A stretch of 53,048 nucleotides of DNA from an uncultured Eubacteriales bacterium (GTDB taxonomy: Bacteria; Bacillota; Clostridia; Christensenellales; Aristaeellaceae), in contig CACYGB010000003.1 of assembly GCA_902773895.1 (NCBI GenBank), positions 1 through 53,048 of the forward strand, read 5' to 3'. Shown here piece by piece: positions 23,570 through 31,377 of this stretch. Under the pieces are notes generated by a model. It did no database searches, was not told the origin of the DNA, and worked only from the letters and a program-made list of their open reading frames with translations. The position numbers and the translations under genes are program-made. Within the stretch, counting starts at the first letter, position 1, and every line of letters begins with the position of its first letter.

Positions 23570-24441
23570 GTGTCCTCCCGGCTGCAAAAAAGCAGGCCGT
23601 CCCTTTCCTCCAGGGGATAAAAGCGCGGCCGCTCCAGCAAATGCGTGTTGGGGCTGTGCAGCGTCAGCATCAGGCGTCCCTCCGGCGTCCTGAAAACCAT
23701 GCCGTGGCCGCCGTCCCGGTCAAACAGCGGCGCGATCTGGCAAAACGGCCCGGTGATTTCCCCGCTGCCGCTGAGGGCCACGCCCTGGGTGTAGCCGTTT
23801 TGGGAAAAGCCGGCCCACAGGCACAGCAGTTTTCCCCCGGCTGTGCGCCACAGAAACGGCCCGTCCGTCACATACCCCGTGACCCCGCTGGAATGGCGCA
23901 CCGGACTGCTCCACGGCGCGTCCGACGCCCGGAACAGCAGGCGCGGTTCCCCATCCTGGGCGGACAAATCTTCCTTCAGGGGCAGCGCCAGGATCTCCCC
24001 GTCCCCGGCCTGCACCCATTCGTGGCAGAACACCATCCAGGGCCTGCCGTTCCCGTCCGCGTAAAACGTGCCGTCCAGGCATTCCCAGTCCGCCGGCGTC
24101 ACCGGCCCGCGGGAATGGGGTTTAAACGGCCCCAGCGGCGAATCTGCCTTCAAAACGGCCGTTCCCCGGCAGGTGTGCTCCGCCTTGAAGCTGGCGAACA
24201 GGTAAAAGTTTCCTCGCCAGGGATGCACCTCCGGCGCCCAGTAATTCCGGTCCGCCCAGAAAGTGCCGTCATTCTGAAAGCAGGGATAAGGGCCCTGCCA
24301 GTTTTCCAGATCGCGGCTGGTGTATACGTCAAAGCCGTCCGCCTTTCCCCAGCAGGTTTCCCCGCGGGTGCCGTACAGGTAATAAACGCCCCCGTGCACC
24401 AGCACAAAAGGGTCCCGGATGTTGATTTCGTCTGTGCGCAT
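23566..24441 (-). CDS. Glycoside hydrolase family 43-like enzyme
   Basis: The 291-residue protein is a single five-bladed propeller of the GH43 type (arabinofuranosidases, xylosidases). The N-terminal INIRDPFVLVHGGVYYLYGT contains the catalytic-base Asp10; RNYWAPEVHPWRGNFYLFAS and VTDGPFLW are family blades, and DGTFYADGNGRPWMVFCHEW carries further active-site candidates. No signal peptide is present, so it would act on imported arabino- or xylo-oligosaccharides. The start at 24441 (MRTDEINIRD) follows GGGGGAGA, and a TTGCCG-N17-TACAAT promoter lies upstream. It is the first gene of the GH43-chromate transporter unit. Confidence 0.85.
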   Translation of the reverse strand: MRTDEINIRDPFVLVHGGVYYLYGTRGETCWGKADGFDVYTSRDLENWQGPYPCFQNDGTFWADRNYWAPEVHPWRGNFYLFASFKAEHTCRGTAVLKADSPLGPFKPHSRGPVTPADWECLDGTFYADGNGRPWMVFCHEWVQAGDGEILALPLKEDLSAQDGEPRLLFRASDAPWSSPVRHSSGVTGYVTDGPFLWRTAGGKLLCLWAGFSQNGYTQGVALSGSGEITGPFCQIAPLFDRDGGHGMVFRTPEGRLMLTLHSPNTHLLERPRFYPLEERDGLLFCSREDT

Positions 24442-24481
24442 TTCCGTCTCCCCCAAATGGTAAAATAAATGTATGCATGCT

Positions 24482-24510
24482 ATTGTACACCCATTTTCCG
24501 CGGCCGGCAA
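24482..24510 (-). promoter_or_regulatory. Promoter of the GH43-chromate unit
   Basis: On the minus strand TTGCCG (24510-24505) and TACAAT (24487-24482) are separated by 17 bases, about 40 bases before the GH43 start. Confidence 0.68.
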
Positions 24511-24511
24511 T

Positions 24512-24533
24512 AAAAAAACGGCCGCCGGGCCGT
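24512..24533 (-). terminator. Intrinsic terminator after the spoIIGA-sigE remnant
   Basis: On the minus strand ACGGCC / GGCCGT form a 6-bp stem with a 4-base loop, followed by seven T residues, 17 bases after the sigE stop. Confidence 0.6.
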
Positions 24534-24549
24534 CAGGGAACCTTCCGGA

Positions 24550-25162
24550 TCACGAGGTCGCCTTCAGCATTTCGCTGTGCAGGCGGCTGAGGATCCGCTT
24601 TTCCAGCCTGGAAATGTAGGATTGGGAAATACCCAGCACGTCCGCCACCTCCTTCTGCGTCATTTCCTGGCCGCCGCCCAGGCCGAAGCGCAGCTTCATG
24701 ATCCGCTGTCCCGCAGCGCGGGAAGCCGCATCGTTTTCCCCCGGAGCGTGATCTCCACGCTGCACGCCTCCCTGGACGGCAGGCTGCCGCGGTTCAGCAG
24801 GCCGATCAGGCCCAGCACCGCCGCGCCGCACACGGCCAGCACGCCGCCCGCCGGCAGCCCCCGCCGCCAGCCAAAGTCGCAAAGCCCGGCCAGCAGCAGG
24901 CTGCACGCCAGCACCAGCGGCCCCATTTTCAGGGCGTGCCGGCCAAAGGAAAGGGCCGCCATGCCTAGGGCCGCCAGCATCAATTGGGGAACGCCCCGCA
25001 GCGTTGGCAGCCATCTCCACGCGGCCAGCGCGTACCCGCTGCCCAGCACCGACGACAGCAGCCCCCGCCGCGCCGCACGCGCCCCAGGCGGGCTGCCAGA
25101 AGCAGGGACAAATAATTCATCCACCCGTTGATCAGGAAGAAGATTTCTCCGTTGACGCGCAT
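24550..25162 (-). pseudogene. spoIIGA-sigE: Deletion remnant: frameshifted spoIIGA joined to the 3' end of sigE
   Basis: From ATG 25162 (GGAGG upstream) the frame encodes the SpoIIGA N-terminus ([22 protein letters not shown]). A frameshift between about 25061 and 25090 moves the match to another frame, which continues through the SpoIIGA membrane region to [10 protein letters not shown], the catalytic aspartate site of this sigma-E processing protease. There the match ends (about 24700), and a third frame gives the last 50 residues of sigma-E, region 4.2, including [23 protein letters not shown], up to TGA 24550. The SpoIIGA protease domain and about 190 residues of SigE are missing. Neither product can be functional, so mother-cell sigma-E activity would be absent unless another copy exists elsewhere. 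Confidence 0.85.
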
Positions 25163-25191
25163 GTTCCCGTCCTCCGCCTGATCCAGTATAT

Positions 25192-25228
25192 AAAAACGCA
25201 CCCCGCTTCTTCGTCGAAGCAGGGTGCG
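25192..25228 (-). terminator. Intrinsic terminator after the GNAT gene
   Basis: On the minus strand CGCACCCTGCTTC pairs with GAAGCGGGGTGCG (one wobble or mismatch) around a 6-base loop, followed by TTTTT. It lies 26 bases after the GNAT stop and upstream of the spoIIGA remnant. Confidence 0.85.
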
Positions 25229-25253
25229 GAATTTGACGAACCGCCAAGGATTA

Positions 25254-25760
25254 TCAGGGGCGTTTCCACTGCATTTGAATGATGTCCCGGATTTCGCCCT
25301 GGTACTGTCCCCGGCCGGAAAAAACGGGCGTAAAGCCGCATTTTTCCATCACCCGGGCAGACGCGATGTTTTCCCGCAGGCAGATGCCGGTGATGCGGTC
25401 CGCCTGCAGCCGGCCGGCGATCCAGGGCAGAAAAGCGCTGACGGCCTCCGCGGCATAGCCCCGGCCGGTGTAGGGTTTGGCGATATGATAGCCGATTTCC
25501 CAGCCGTCGCCGACGGACACCGCCTGCACGTAGCCGATGTTTTCTCCCGTTTTCAGCAGCACGGGATACACAAAAGGGCCGTCGGCGGTTTCATACCGTG
25601 ACAAAAGGAAACGAACCGTTTCCTCCGCTTCCTCCACGGTTTCAAACACCTCATCGGGCACAAAGCGCCGGTTGTCTTCATCCAGGGAATTGCGGTGAAC
25701 CGCCTCCGCCATGTCCGGGGTAAAAGGGCGGATCACCAGCCGTTCTGTTTCAAGCCGCAT
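25254..25760 (-). CDS. GNAT N-acetyltransferase, RimJ/RimL type
   Basis: The 168-residue protein has the RimJ/RimL layout: N-terminal LETERLVIRPFTPDMAE, a central WEIGYHIAKPYTGRGYAAEAV with the acetyl-CoA loop (TGRGYA), and C-terminal ENIASARVMEKCGF. Relatives acetylate protein N-termini or small-molecule amines. It follows the ABC exporter gene by 11 bases on the same strand, so it is probably the last gene of the exporter transcript; some such acetyltransferases act on toxic amines or antibiotics. The substrate is unknown. Confidence 0.88.
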   Translation of the reverse strand: MRLETERLVIRPFTPDMAEAVHRNSLDEDNRRFVPDEVFETVEEAEETVRFLLSRYETADGPFVYPVLLKTGENIGYVQAVSVGDGWEIGYHIAKPYTGRGYAAEAVSAFLPWIAGRLQADRITGICLRENIASARVMEKCGFTPVFSGRGQYQGEIRDIIQMQWKRP

Positions 25761-25771
25761 GCTGTTTTCCC

Positions 25772-27622
25772 TCAGGTTGCGTCGTTTTTTCCCAGGATCT
25801 CCATGGCCATATCCTCCTGGAACTGGTTGGTGTACAGGCTGTAGTAAGCGCCTTTTTTCCGCAGCAGCTCCTGGTGGGTACCCATCTCCTTGATTTTTCC
25901 GTCGTCGATCACCAGGATCCGGTCCGCCGTGCGGACGGTGGACAGACGATGGGCGATGATGAAGGAGGTACGGCCCGTCAGCACCTTGGAAATGGCGTGC
26001 TGAATGATTTGCTCGGTCTGGGTGTCCACAGAGGAGGTGGCTTCATCCAGCACGAAGATGCGGGGATCGGCCAGCAGGGCCCGGGCAAAGGAAATCAGCT
26101 GCTTTTCGCCGGTGGACAGGCGGCTGCCGCCCTCGCCCACGTCGGTGTCGTACCCCTTGTCCATTTTCAGGATAAAGCTTTCGGCGTTAACCATCCGGGC
26201 CGCCGCCTCCACCTCCGCGTCGGTGGCGTCCAGCCGGGCGTACCGGATGTTGTCCCGGATGGTACCGGAAAACAGCCGTGGCTCCTGCAGCACGTAGCCC
26301 AGGTTGCTCTGCAGCCACAATTGGCTGCGCTTCTTGTAGTTCACCCCGTCGATTTTGATTTCGCCGCCGGTTGGTTCATAGAACCGGCAGATCAGGTTCA
26401 CCACGGTGGATTTTCCGGCGCCGGTGGGACCCACCAAAGCGATGGTTTCCCCGGCGTTCACCTTCAGGTTAAAATCCGACAGGACCTTTTCCCCTTCCTT
26501 GTACTGAAAATCCACGTGGCAGAATTCGATGTCGCCTTTCAGCGCCGGCCAGTTTTCCTTTTTGGGGTGGAAATTATCACCGAATTCCGCTTCCACCTCC
26601 GGGGTATCCACAATATCCGGCTCCGTTTCCAGCAGGGTGATCACCCGTTCGGCCGCCGCCTGGGCACTTTGCAGCTCCGCGAACACGTTGGCAATATTGC
26701 GGATGGGCTCAAAAAACTGCACCGTATAATTGACAAACACCTGCAAAACGCCCAGCGTCATGCCGCCGATGAGCACTTCCTGGCCGCCCTTCCAAAGGGC
26801 GTAGGCCGTGGCCACGCTGCCCAGGGAAACCACGATGGGCAGGTACACCGCCGACAGGGAAGCCGCCCGGACGGAGGACTTTTTCATTTCCCGGGTCAGC
26901 ACGGTGAATTCCTGCATGTTCATGTCTTCGCGCACCAGCGTCTTGGTGGTTTTGGCGCCCATGATGCCTTCGTTGAACGCGCCGGTGATTTTGCTGTTGG
27001 TTTTGCGCACCCGGCGGTACGCCTGCAAAATCCGCTGCTGGAACCACCAGGAAACCACCGCCAGCGGCGGCACCACCAGCAGCACCACCAGCGTCATTTT
27101 CCAGTTCAGGGCAAACATGGTGGCGCTGGCCGCCACGATCATCACGCCGCCCCAGGCCAGATCCAGCAAAGACCAGCCGATGGTTTCCGCCAAGCGCTGG
27201 GTGTCGCTGGTCATACGGCTCATCAGGTAGCCCACGGGCATGCGGTCATAGTAGGAGAAGGGCAGTTCCTGCAGTTTGCGGAAGGCCTTCTTGCGGATGG
27301 TGTAGCAGCTGCCTACCTCGATCTTGCCGCCCAGATACAGAAAGCGGAAAATGGCCGCCACCTGCACCACCAGCACCAGCAGGTACATCACAATGAAGCC
27401 GGGCAGCCCTTCCGTGCCGCCGGGATGATCCAGATTGGGAATGAAATGGTCGATGGCATAGCTGGTCAGCAGGGGAAAAATCACGTCGCAGGCGGCGGTA
27501 ATGCCCATCACCACCATCAGCCGGGCCAGATCCTTATGGTATTCCTTGGTATGCTGCAGCACTTTTTTCCACAGCGACAGGGAAAACTTTTTGGTAAAAT
27601 CCTGTTCCTCAAACTGCTGCAT
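25772..27622 (-). CDS. ABC exporter half-transporter (transmembrane plus ATPase), second subunit
   Basis: The 616-residue protein joins an N-terminal six-helix exporter domain (about 30-330) to a C-terminal ATPase with Walker A (GPTGAGKST), signature (LSTGEKQ instead of LSGGQ), and Walker B followed by DEATSSVD. The altered signature is common in one subunit of heterodimeric exporters such as BmrCD/YheIH, where only one ATP site is fully active. It starts within the last 14 bases of its partner gene and is therefore coupled to it. Heterodimers of this type export drugs, peptides or lipids. No accessory peptide gene is apparent nearby. Confidence 0.92.
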   Translation of the reverse strand: MQQFEEQDFTKKFSLSLWKKVLQHTKEYHKDLARLMVVMGITAACDVIFPLLTSYAIDHFIPNLDHPGGTEGLPGFIVMYLLVLVVQVAAIFRFLYLGGKIEVGSCYTIRKKAFRKLQELPFSYYDRMPVGYLMSRMTSDTQRLAETIGWSLLDLAWGGVMIVAASATMFALNWKMTLVVLLVVPPLAVVSWWFQQRILQAYRRVRKTNSKITGAFNEGIMGAKTTKTLVREDMNMQEFTVLTREMKKSSVRAASLSAVYLPIVVSLGSVATAYALWKGGQEVLIGGMTLGVLQVFVNYTVQFFEPIRNIANVFAELQSAQAAAERVITLLETEPDIVDTPEVEAEFGDNFHPKKENWPALKGDIEFCHVDFQYKEGEKVLSDFNLKVNAGETIALVGPTGAGKSTVVNLICRFYEPTGGEIKIDGVNYKKRSQLWLQSNLGYVLQEPRLFSGTIRDNIRYARLDATDAEVEAAARMVNAESFILKMDKGYDTDVGEGGSRLSTGEKQLISFARALLADPRIFVLDEATSSVDTQTEQIIQHAISKVLTGRTSFIIAHRLSTVRTADRILVIDDGKIKEMGTHQELLRKKGAYYSLYTNQFQEDMAMEILGKNDAT

Positions 27623-29432
27623 GGTCCTTGTTCTCCTCTTTGAATTCTTCCTCCAGGGCGGACTGGATATTGAAGATCCTGGCGTACAGGCCGTCCTGGC
27701 GGATCAGTTCCTCATGCGTTCCCTGCTGGGTGACGCGTCCGTCCTCCATCACCAGGATCAGATCCGCCTGGGACAGGGTCACGATGCGGTGGCTGATGAT
27801 GATGGTGGTGGTGTCCCGGCTGCGCCGTTTCAACGCGGCGCGGATCTGGGCGTCGGTTTCGGTATCCACAGCGGACAGGGAATCGTCGAAAATCAGAATA
27901 TCGTTGTCTTTCATCAGCGTGCGCGCAATGGCCACCCGTTGTTTCTGGCCGCCGGAAAGCGTGACGCCGCGCTCACCCACCAGGGTGTCGTAGCCCTTGT
28001 CGCTCTCCAGGATAAAGGCCTTGGCCGCTGCGTCGGTCACGGCCCGGTCGATTTGCTCGCTGGTGGCGCCAGGCACGGCGATGGCCACGTTTTCCCGCAG
28101 CGTTTTGGAGTACAGGAACGGCTCCTGCAAAACCAGGCCTACGCGGGAACGCAGGTAATACCGGTCGATTTGCCGGATGGGCGTTCCGCCGATGCGGATT
28201 TCGCCCTGCTGCGGCTCAAACAGGCGCTGGATCAAATGCACCACGCTGGATTTGCCGCTGCCCGTGGCCCCCAGGATAGCCACCGTTTTGCCGGCAGGAA
28301 TGGTGAAGCTCATGTCCCGGAGCACGTCCCGGTTGGAATCGTACCCGAACACCACGTGGTCGAACACGATGTCGCCCTTCAGGCTGGGCTTGATGGCGTC
28401 CGGCTCCTCCGGCTCCTGGGGCACGCGCAGGATCTCGTCAATGCGCCCCAGCGCCACGCTGCTTTTACCGGCGTCGGACAGGATGCGCCCCAGCTGACGG
28501 ATGGGAAACAGCAATTTCCAGATGTAGGACGTGAAAATCGTCAGCGTGCCCACGGTGATTTCCCCGCGAATGGCAAAGTACACGCAGGCCAGCAGGGTGA
28601 ACATGGACTGCAGCATGCTCAGCAGATCGCCGGTAGCCCAGTACACCGCCAGCAGGTTGCACAGCCGGAAGCTCTTTTTGCGGTAGTCGCTGCTGACCTT
28701 TTCAAACTTTTCCACTTCGTATTCCTGCTGCCCGAAGGCGCGCACCACGCGCACGCCGGTCAGGTTTTCCTGCAGCACGGCGCTCATTTTGCCCTCGGCC
28801 TCGTCGGACAGGCGGAAGCTTTTCACCACCCATTTGAAAAACAGGAAGGCAAACAGGAACAGGATCGGCAGCATCACCATGCTGATCAGCGTGATTTTCA
28901 CATTTTCCCGGAACAGGTAAAACAGGGCGAAGGCCACCATCATGACGGCGTTCACCACCTGCATCAGCTGCATGGACAAAAAGCGGCGCACCGTTTCCAC
29001 GTCGGAGGTGCAGCGCTGCACCAGGTCGCCCGTTTCCGCCTTCACATGGTAGGAAAAGGGCAGCCGCTGGATGTGGGCATAGAGCTTTTCCCGCAGCGTC
29101 AGGGATACATTTTCCCCCGCCACAGCCTGCGAACGGCTTTTGCCGAAGGAAAAGACGCCGCTGAGCAGGTTCAGCCCCACCAGCGCCAGCCCCACGATCC
29201 ACAGATTGGAAGCCATAAACTGCGGGCCGCCCAAGGCATCCACCCAGGCGTTCACAAAGCCCGGCATCCGGCTGGGCTTGCCCTGCAGGTAATAATCCAA
29301 CGTTTCCGCCAGCAAAATGGGCGTGACGAACTCGATGATCACGGTAAACACGGTGCAGATCAGCGCCGTCAGGAAATACCATTTGTTTTCCCGGATCAGC
29401 CGCCCCATCAGGCGGGAAGAACGCTTTTGCAT
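27609..29432 (-). CDS. ABC exporter half-transporter (transmembrane plus ATPase), first subunit
   Basis: The 607-residue partner has the same exporter layout. Its ATPase keeps a canonical LSGGQKQRVAIAR signature and Walker A GATGSGKSS. The residue after Walker B is Asp (ILIFDDSLSAVD) instead of the catalytic Glu, so one site is weak and the other is supplied in trans, the asymmetry typical of BmrC/BmrD-like pairs. It begins 32 bases after a strong terminator that follows a 31-codon leader ORF, an arrangement like that of B. subtilis bmrB-bmrCD, where slowed ribosomes permit read-through. It overlaps the second subunit by 14 bases. Confidence 0.92.
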   Translation of the reverse strand: MQKRSSRLMGRLIRENKWYFLTALICTVFTVIIEFVTPILLAETLDYYLQGKPSRMPGFVNAWVDALGGPQFMASNLWIVGLALVGLNLLSGVFSFGKSRSQAVAGENVSLTLREKLYAHIQRLPFSYHVKAETGDLVQRCTSDVETVRRFLSMQLMQVVNAVMMVAFALFYLFRENVKITLISMVMLPILFLFAFLFFKWVVKSFRLSDEAEGKMSAVLQENLTGVRVVRAFGQQEYEVEKFEKVSSDYRKKSFRLCNLLAVYWATGDLLSMLQSMFTLLACVYFAIRGEITVGTLTIFTSYIWKLLFPIRQLGRILSDAGKSSVALGRIDEILRVPQEPEEPDAIKPSLKGDIVFDHVVFGYDSNRDVLRDMSFTIPAGKTVAILGATGSGKSSVVHLIQRLFEPQQGEIRIGGTPIRQIDRYYLRSRVGLVLQEPFLYSKTLRENVAIAVPGATSEQIDRAVTDAAAKAFILESDKGYDTLVGERGVTLSGGQKQRVAIARTLMKDNDILIFDDSLSAVDTETDAQIRAALKRRSRDTTTIIISHRIVTLSQADLILVMEDGRVTQQGTHEELIRQDGLYARIFNIQSALEEEFKEENKDHAAV

Positions 29433-29463
29433 CTGAATAACCCCCTACTTTCAAAAAACAAAG

Positions 29464-29498
29464 AAAAAAGCCACCGGCCGCTGTCTGCAGCCGGTGGC
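29464..29498 (-). terminator. Attenuator terminator before the ABC exporter operon
   Basis: On the minus strand GCCACCGGCTGC (29498-29487) pairs with GCGGCCGGTGGC (29481-29470; one G-U) around a 5-base loop, followed by six T residues. It sits between the leader ORF and the exporter genes. GCGGCCG inside the leader (29547-29541) can pair with CGGCTGC of the 5' arm and would act as an antiterminator. Confidence 0.82.
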
Positions 29499-29512
29499 CT
29501 ATGGCGCATGCG

Positions 29513-29608
29513 TCACAAGGAACGCAGCGCGGAATACAGGCGGCCGCAAACGAGCGCAATAATCCCCTTCCCGGGTACGAATGCATTTTTGTTACGGATC
29601 AAAGACAT
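29513..29608 (-). CDS. Short leader ORF of the ABC exporter operon (31 aa)
   Basis: The ORF has AAAGGAGG 7 bases before its ATG and lies directly downstream of a consensus promoter, yet it is followed within 15 bases by a strong terminator. It encodes a basic peptide with hydrophobic stretches (starts MSLIRNKNAF, ends SALRSL). This matches the design of the bmrB leader of B. subtilis, whose translation controls transcription into bmrCD in response to ribosome-targeting antibiotics. I recognise no sequence relation to BmrB itself, so the assignment rests on architecture. It could also be an independent small protein. Confidence 0.65.
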   Translation of the reverse strand: MSLIRNKNAFVPGKGIIALVCGRLYSALRSL

Positions 29609-29643
29609 CGCTGCAGCCTCCTTTCATTCAAATTTCGCTTTGT

Positions 29644-29672
29644 AGTATACCGGACGCGGAAGGAAATGTCAA
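29644..29672 (-). promoter_or_regulatory. Consensus sigma-A promoter of the exporter leader
   Basis: On the minus strand TTGACA (29672-29667) and TATACT (29649-29644) are separated by exactly 17 bases. Transcription would begin about 30 bases before the leader ATG. Confidence 0.88.
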
Positions 29673-29734
29673 CCTTTTTTCGAAAAAGCAAAAAACATTC
29701 GGCTTTTCCGGAAAATTGCTATTCCTTCGGCCGT

Positions 29735-31039
29735 TCAGGCGACGCTTTCCTTTTGCTTCTCCGCCAGCAGCTTTTTGGCGCTGGCGATCCGCACGCAGAG
29801 GGTGAAAATCTCCATGGCGGTTTTCAGGTCCGACAGGCAGGGATAGGTGGGCGCGATGCGGATGTTTGAATCGTTGGGGTCCTGGCCGTAGGGCCAGGTG
29901 GCGCCCGCGTTGGTCATGATCACGCCGGCCTTCTTGGCCCGGGCCACAATGTCCTTGGCGCAGCCCGGCAGGGAATCGAACAGGATGAAATAACCGCCCA
30001 GGGGGCAGGTCCACGTGCCCACGTTCAGGCCGGCCAGATCGCGCTCCAGGATGGCTTCCACCGCTTCAAACTTGGGCCGGATGATGTCGGCGTGCTTGCG
30101 CATATGCTCCACCATGCCGTGAATGTTGCCAAAGAAACGCACATGGCGCAGCTGGTTCACCTTGTCGTGGCCGATGGTCTGATGCCGCAGGTAGGACAGG
30201 AAATCCTCCATGTTGTTGGGGCTGGTGGCAATCGCGGCGATGCCGCTGCCGGGAAAAGTGATCTTGGAGGTGGAAGAAAATTTGTACACCAGGTCCGGGT
30301 TGCCCGCGCGCTTGCATTCCGCCAGGATCTCGATCAGGTAATCCTGCTTGTGGTCGTAAAGATGGTGCATGCCGTAGGCGTTGTCCCAGAAAATACGGAA
30401 GTCCGGGGCGGCAGGCTCCAGCCGGGCAAAGCGGCGCACCGTTTCATCGGAATAGGAAATGCCCTGGGGATTGGAATACTTGGGCACGCACCAGATGCCC
30501 TTGATGGACGCGTCCTCCCGCACCAGCTTTTCCACCATATCCATGTCCGGCCCTTCCGGGGTCATGGGCACGGGGATCATTTTGATGCCGAAATATTCCG
30601 TAATGGCAAAATGCCGGTCGTACCCCGGCACCGGGCACAGGAATTTCACCTCCGGCAGGCGGCACCAGGGCGTGTTGCCCATTACGCCGTGGGTCCACAC
30701 CCGGCTGATGGTGTCAAACATCACGTTCAGGGAGGAGTTGCCGTAAATAATGATGTCCTTGGGGTTGTTTTCCATCATGTCGCCCAGCAGCTCCCGGGCC
30801 TCTTCGATGCCCGTCAGCTGGCCGTAATTGCGGCAGTCGGTACCGTCCTCACAGGTCAGGTCCGAAGAAGAATCCAGCACGTCCATCATGCCCATGGAAA
30901 GATCCAGCTGCTCCTGGCAGGGTTTTCCGCGGCTCATATCCAGGTGCATCCCCAGCGCCTGCACCTTCTTGTACTGCGCTTTCAGGTCCGCCAGTTCCGC
31001 CGAAAGTTCTTCCACCGTCATTTCCGCATAAGGCTTCAT
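29735..31039 (-). CDS. Type Ic aspartate aminotransferase-like PLP enzyme
   Basis: The 434-residue protein belongs to the subgroup Ic aspartate aminotransferases (PF12897), a clade distinct from the common AspC and found in many bacteria. The PLP lysine is Lys259 in SSTSKITFPGSG; NAYGMHHL (220-227) and PKYSNPQG (186-193) line the cofactor pocket, and the C-terminal SNIRIAPTYP includes the Arg that binds the alpha-carboxylate. It probably interconverts aspartate and oxaloacetate with glutamate and 2-oxoglutarate. The start at 31039 (MKPYAEMTVE) is preceded by GAAAGGAAAAATTGCA. It has its own promoter and is transcribed towards the exporter leader. Confidence 0.9.
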   Translation of the reverse strand: MKPYAEMTVEELSAELADLKAQYKKVQALGMHLDMSRGKPCQEQLDLSMGMMDVLDSSSDLTCEDGTDCRNYGQLTGIEEARELLGDMMENNPKDIIIYGNSSLNVMFDTISRVWTHGVMGNTPWCRLPEVKFLCPVPGYDRHFAITEYFGIKMIPVPMTPEGPDMDMVEKLVREDASIKGIWCVPKYSNPQGISYSDETVRRFARLEPAAPDFRIFWDNAYGMHHLYDHKQDYLIEILAECKRAGNPDLVYKFSSTSKITFPGSGIAAIATSPNNMEDFLSYLRHQTIGHDKVNQLRHVRFFGNIHGMVEHMRKHADIIRPKFEAVEAILERDLAGLNVGTWTCPLGGYFILFDSLPGCAKDIVARAKKAGVIMTNAGATWPYGQDPNDSNIRIAPTYPCLSDLKTAMEIFTLCVRIASAKKLLAEKQKESVA

Positions 31040-31137
31040 TGCAATTTTTCCTTTCCGTTCCTGCATTCCTGCTTTTTCGTTCCGGTTTCAGCCCCCGCCG
31101 CCGCCCCAGATGCCGGGCTGGTGCGGGATTGGACACA

Positions 31138-31166
31138 AGTGTAGCACATCAAGGCTTATTTTTCAA
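31138..31166 (-). promoter_or_regulatory. Sigma-A promoter of the aspartate aminotransferase gene
   Basis: On the minus strand TTGAAA (31166-31161) and TACACT (31143-31138) are separated by 17 bases. The AT-rich stretch 31167-31305 upstream holds no gene that I can support. Confidence 0.78.
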
Positions 31167-31305
31167 TAGTTTTTTGTACATTTTTCTGTTTTTCCCCTGC
31201 CCGTTCCGATTTTTATGCGCCTTTTTTCTTTTCCAGAACCGATTTTCCAAGAAAAAGCTAAAATGAATTTTTTTATTCTCAATCCTTCAAATTTTTCTTT
31301 TCCAA

Positions 31306-31332
31306 AGAAAAACGCCCGCTGACGCGGACGTT
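31306..31332 (-). terminator. Intrinsic terminator after the AlaX gene
   Basis: AACGCCCGC / GCGGACGTT (one mismatch) form a stem with a 4-base loop, flanked by an A run and a T run, so it can act in both directions. Confidence 0.75.
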
Positions 31333-31377
31333 CCTTTTTTCCGTTTTACTGCCCTGCCGGGCATTTTTCCGGGCCTT

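Noticed and set aside
27501..29645. A 714-codon plus-strand frame opposite the ABC exporter genes
   Set aside because: It is an antisense shadow; its translation shows only composition typical of reverse-complemented transporter codons.
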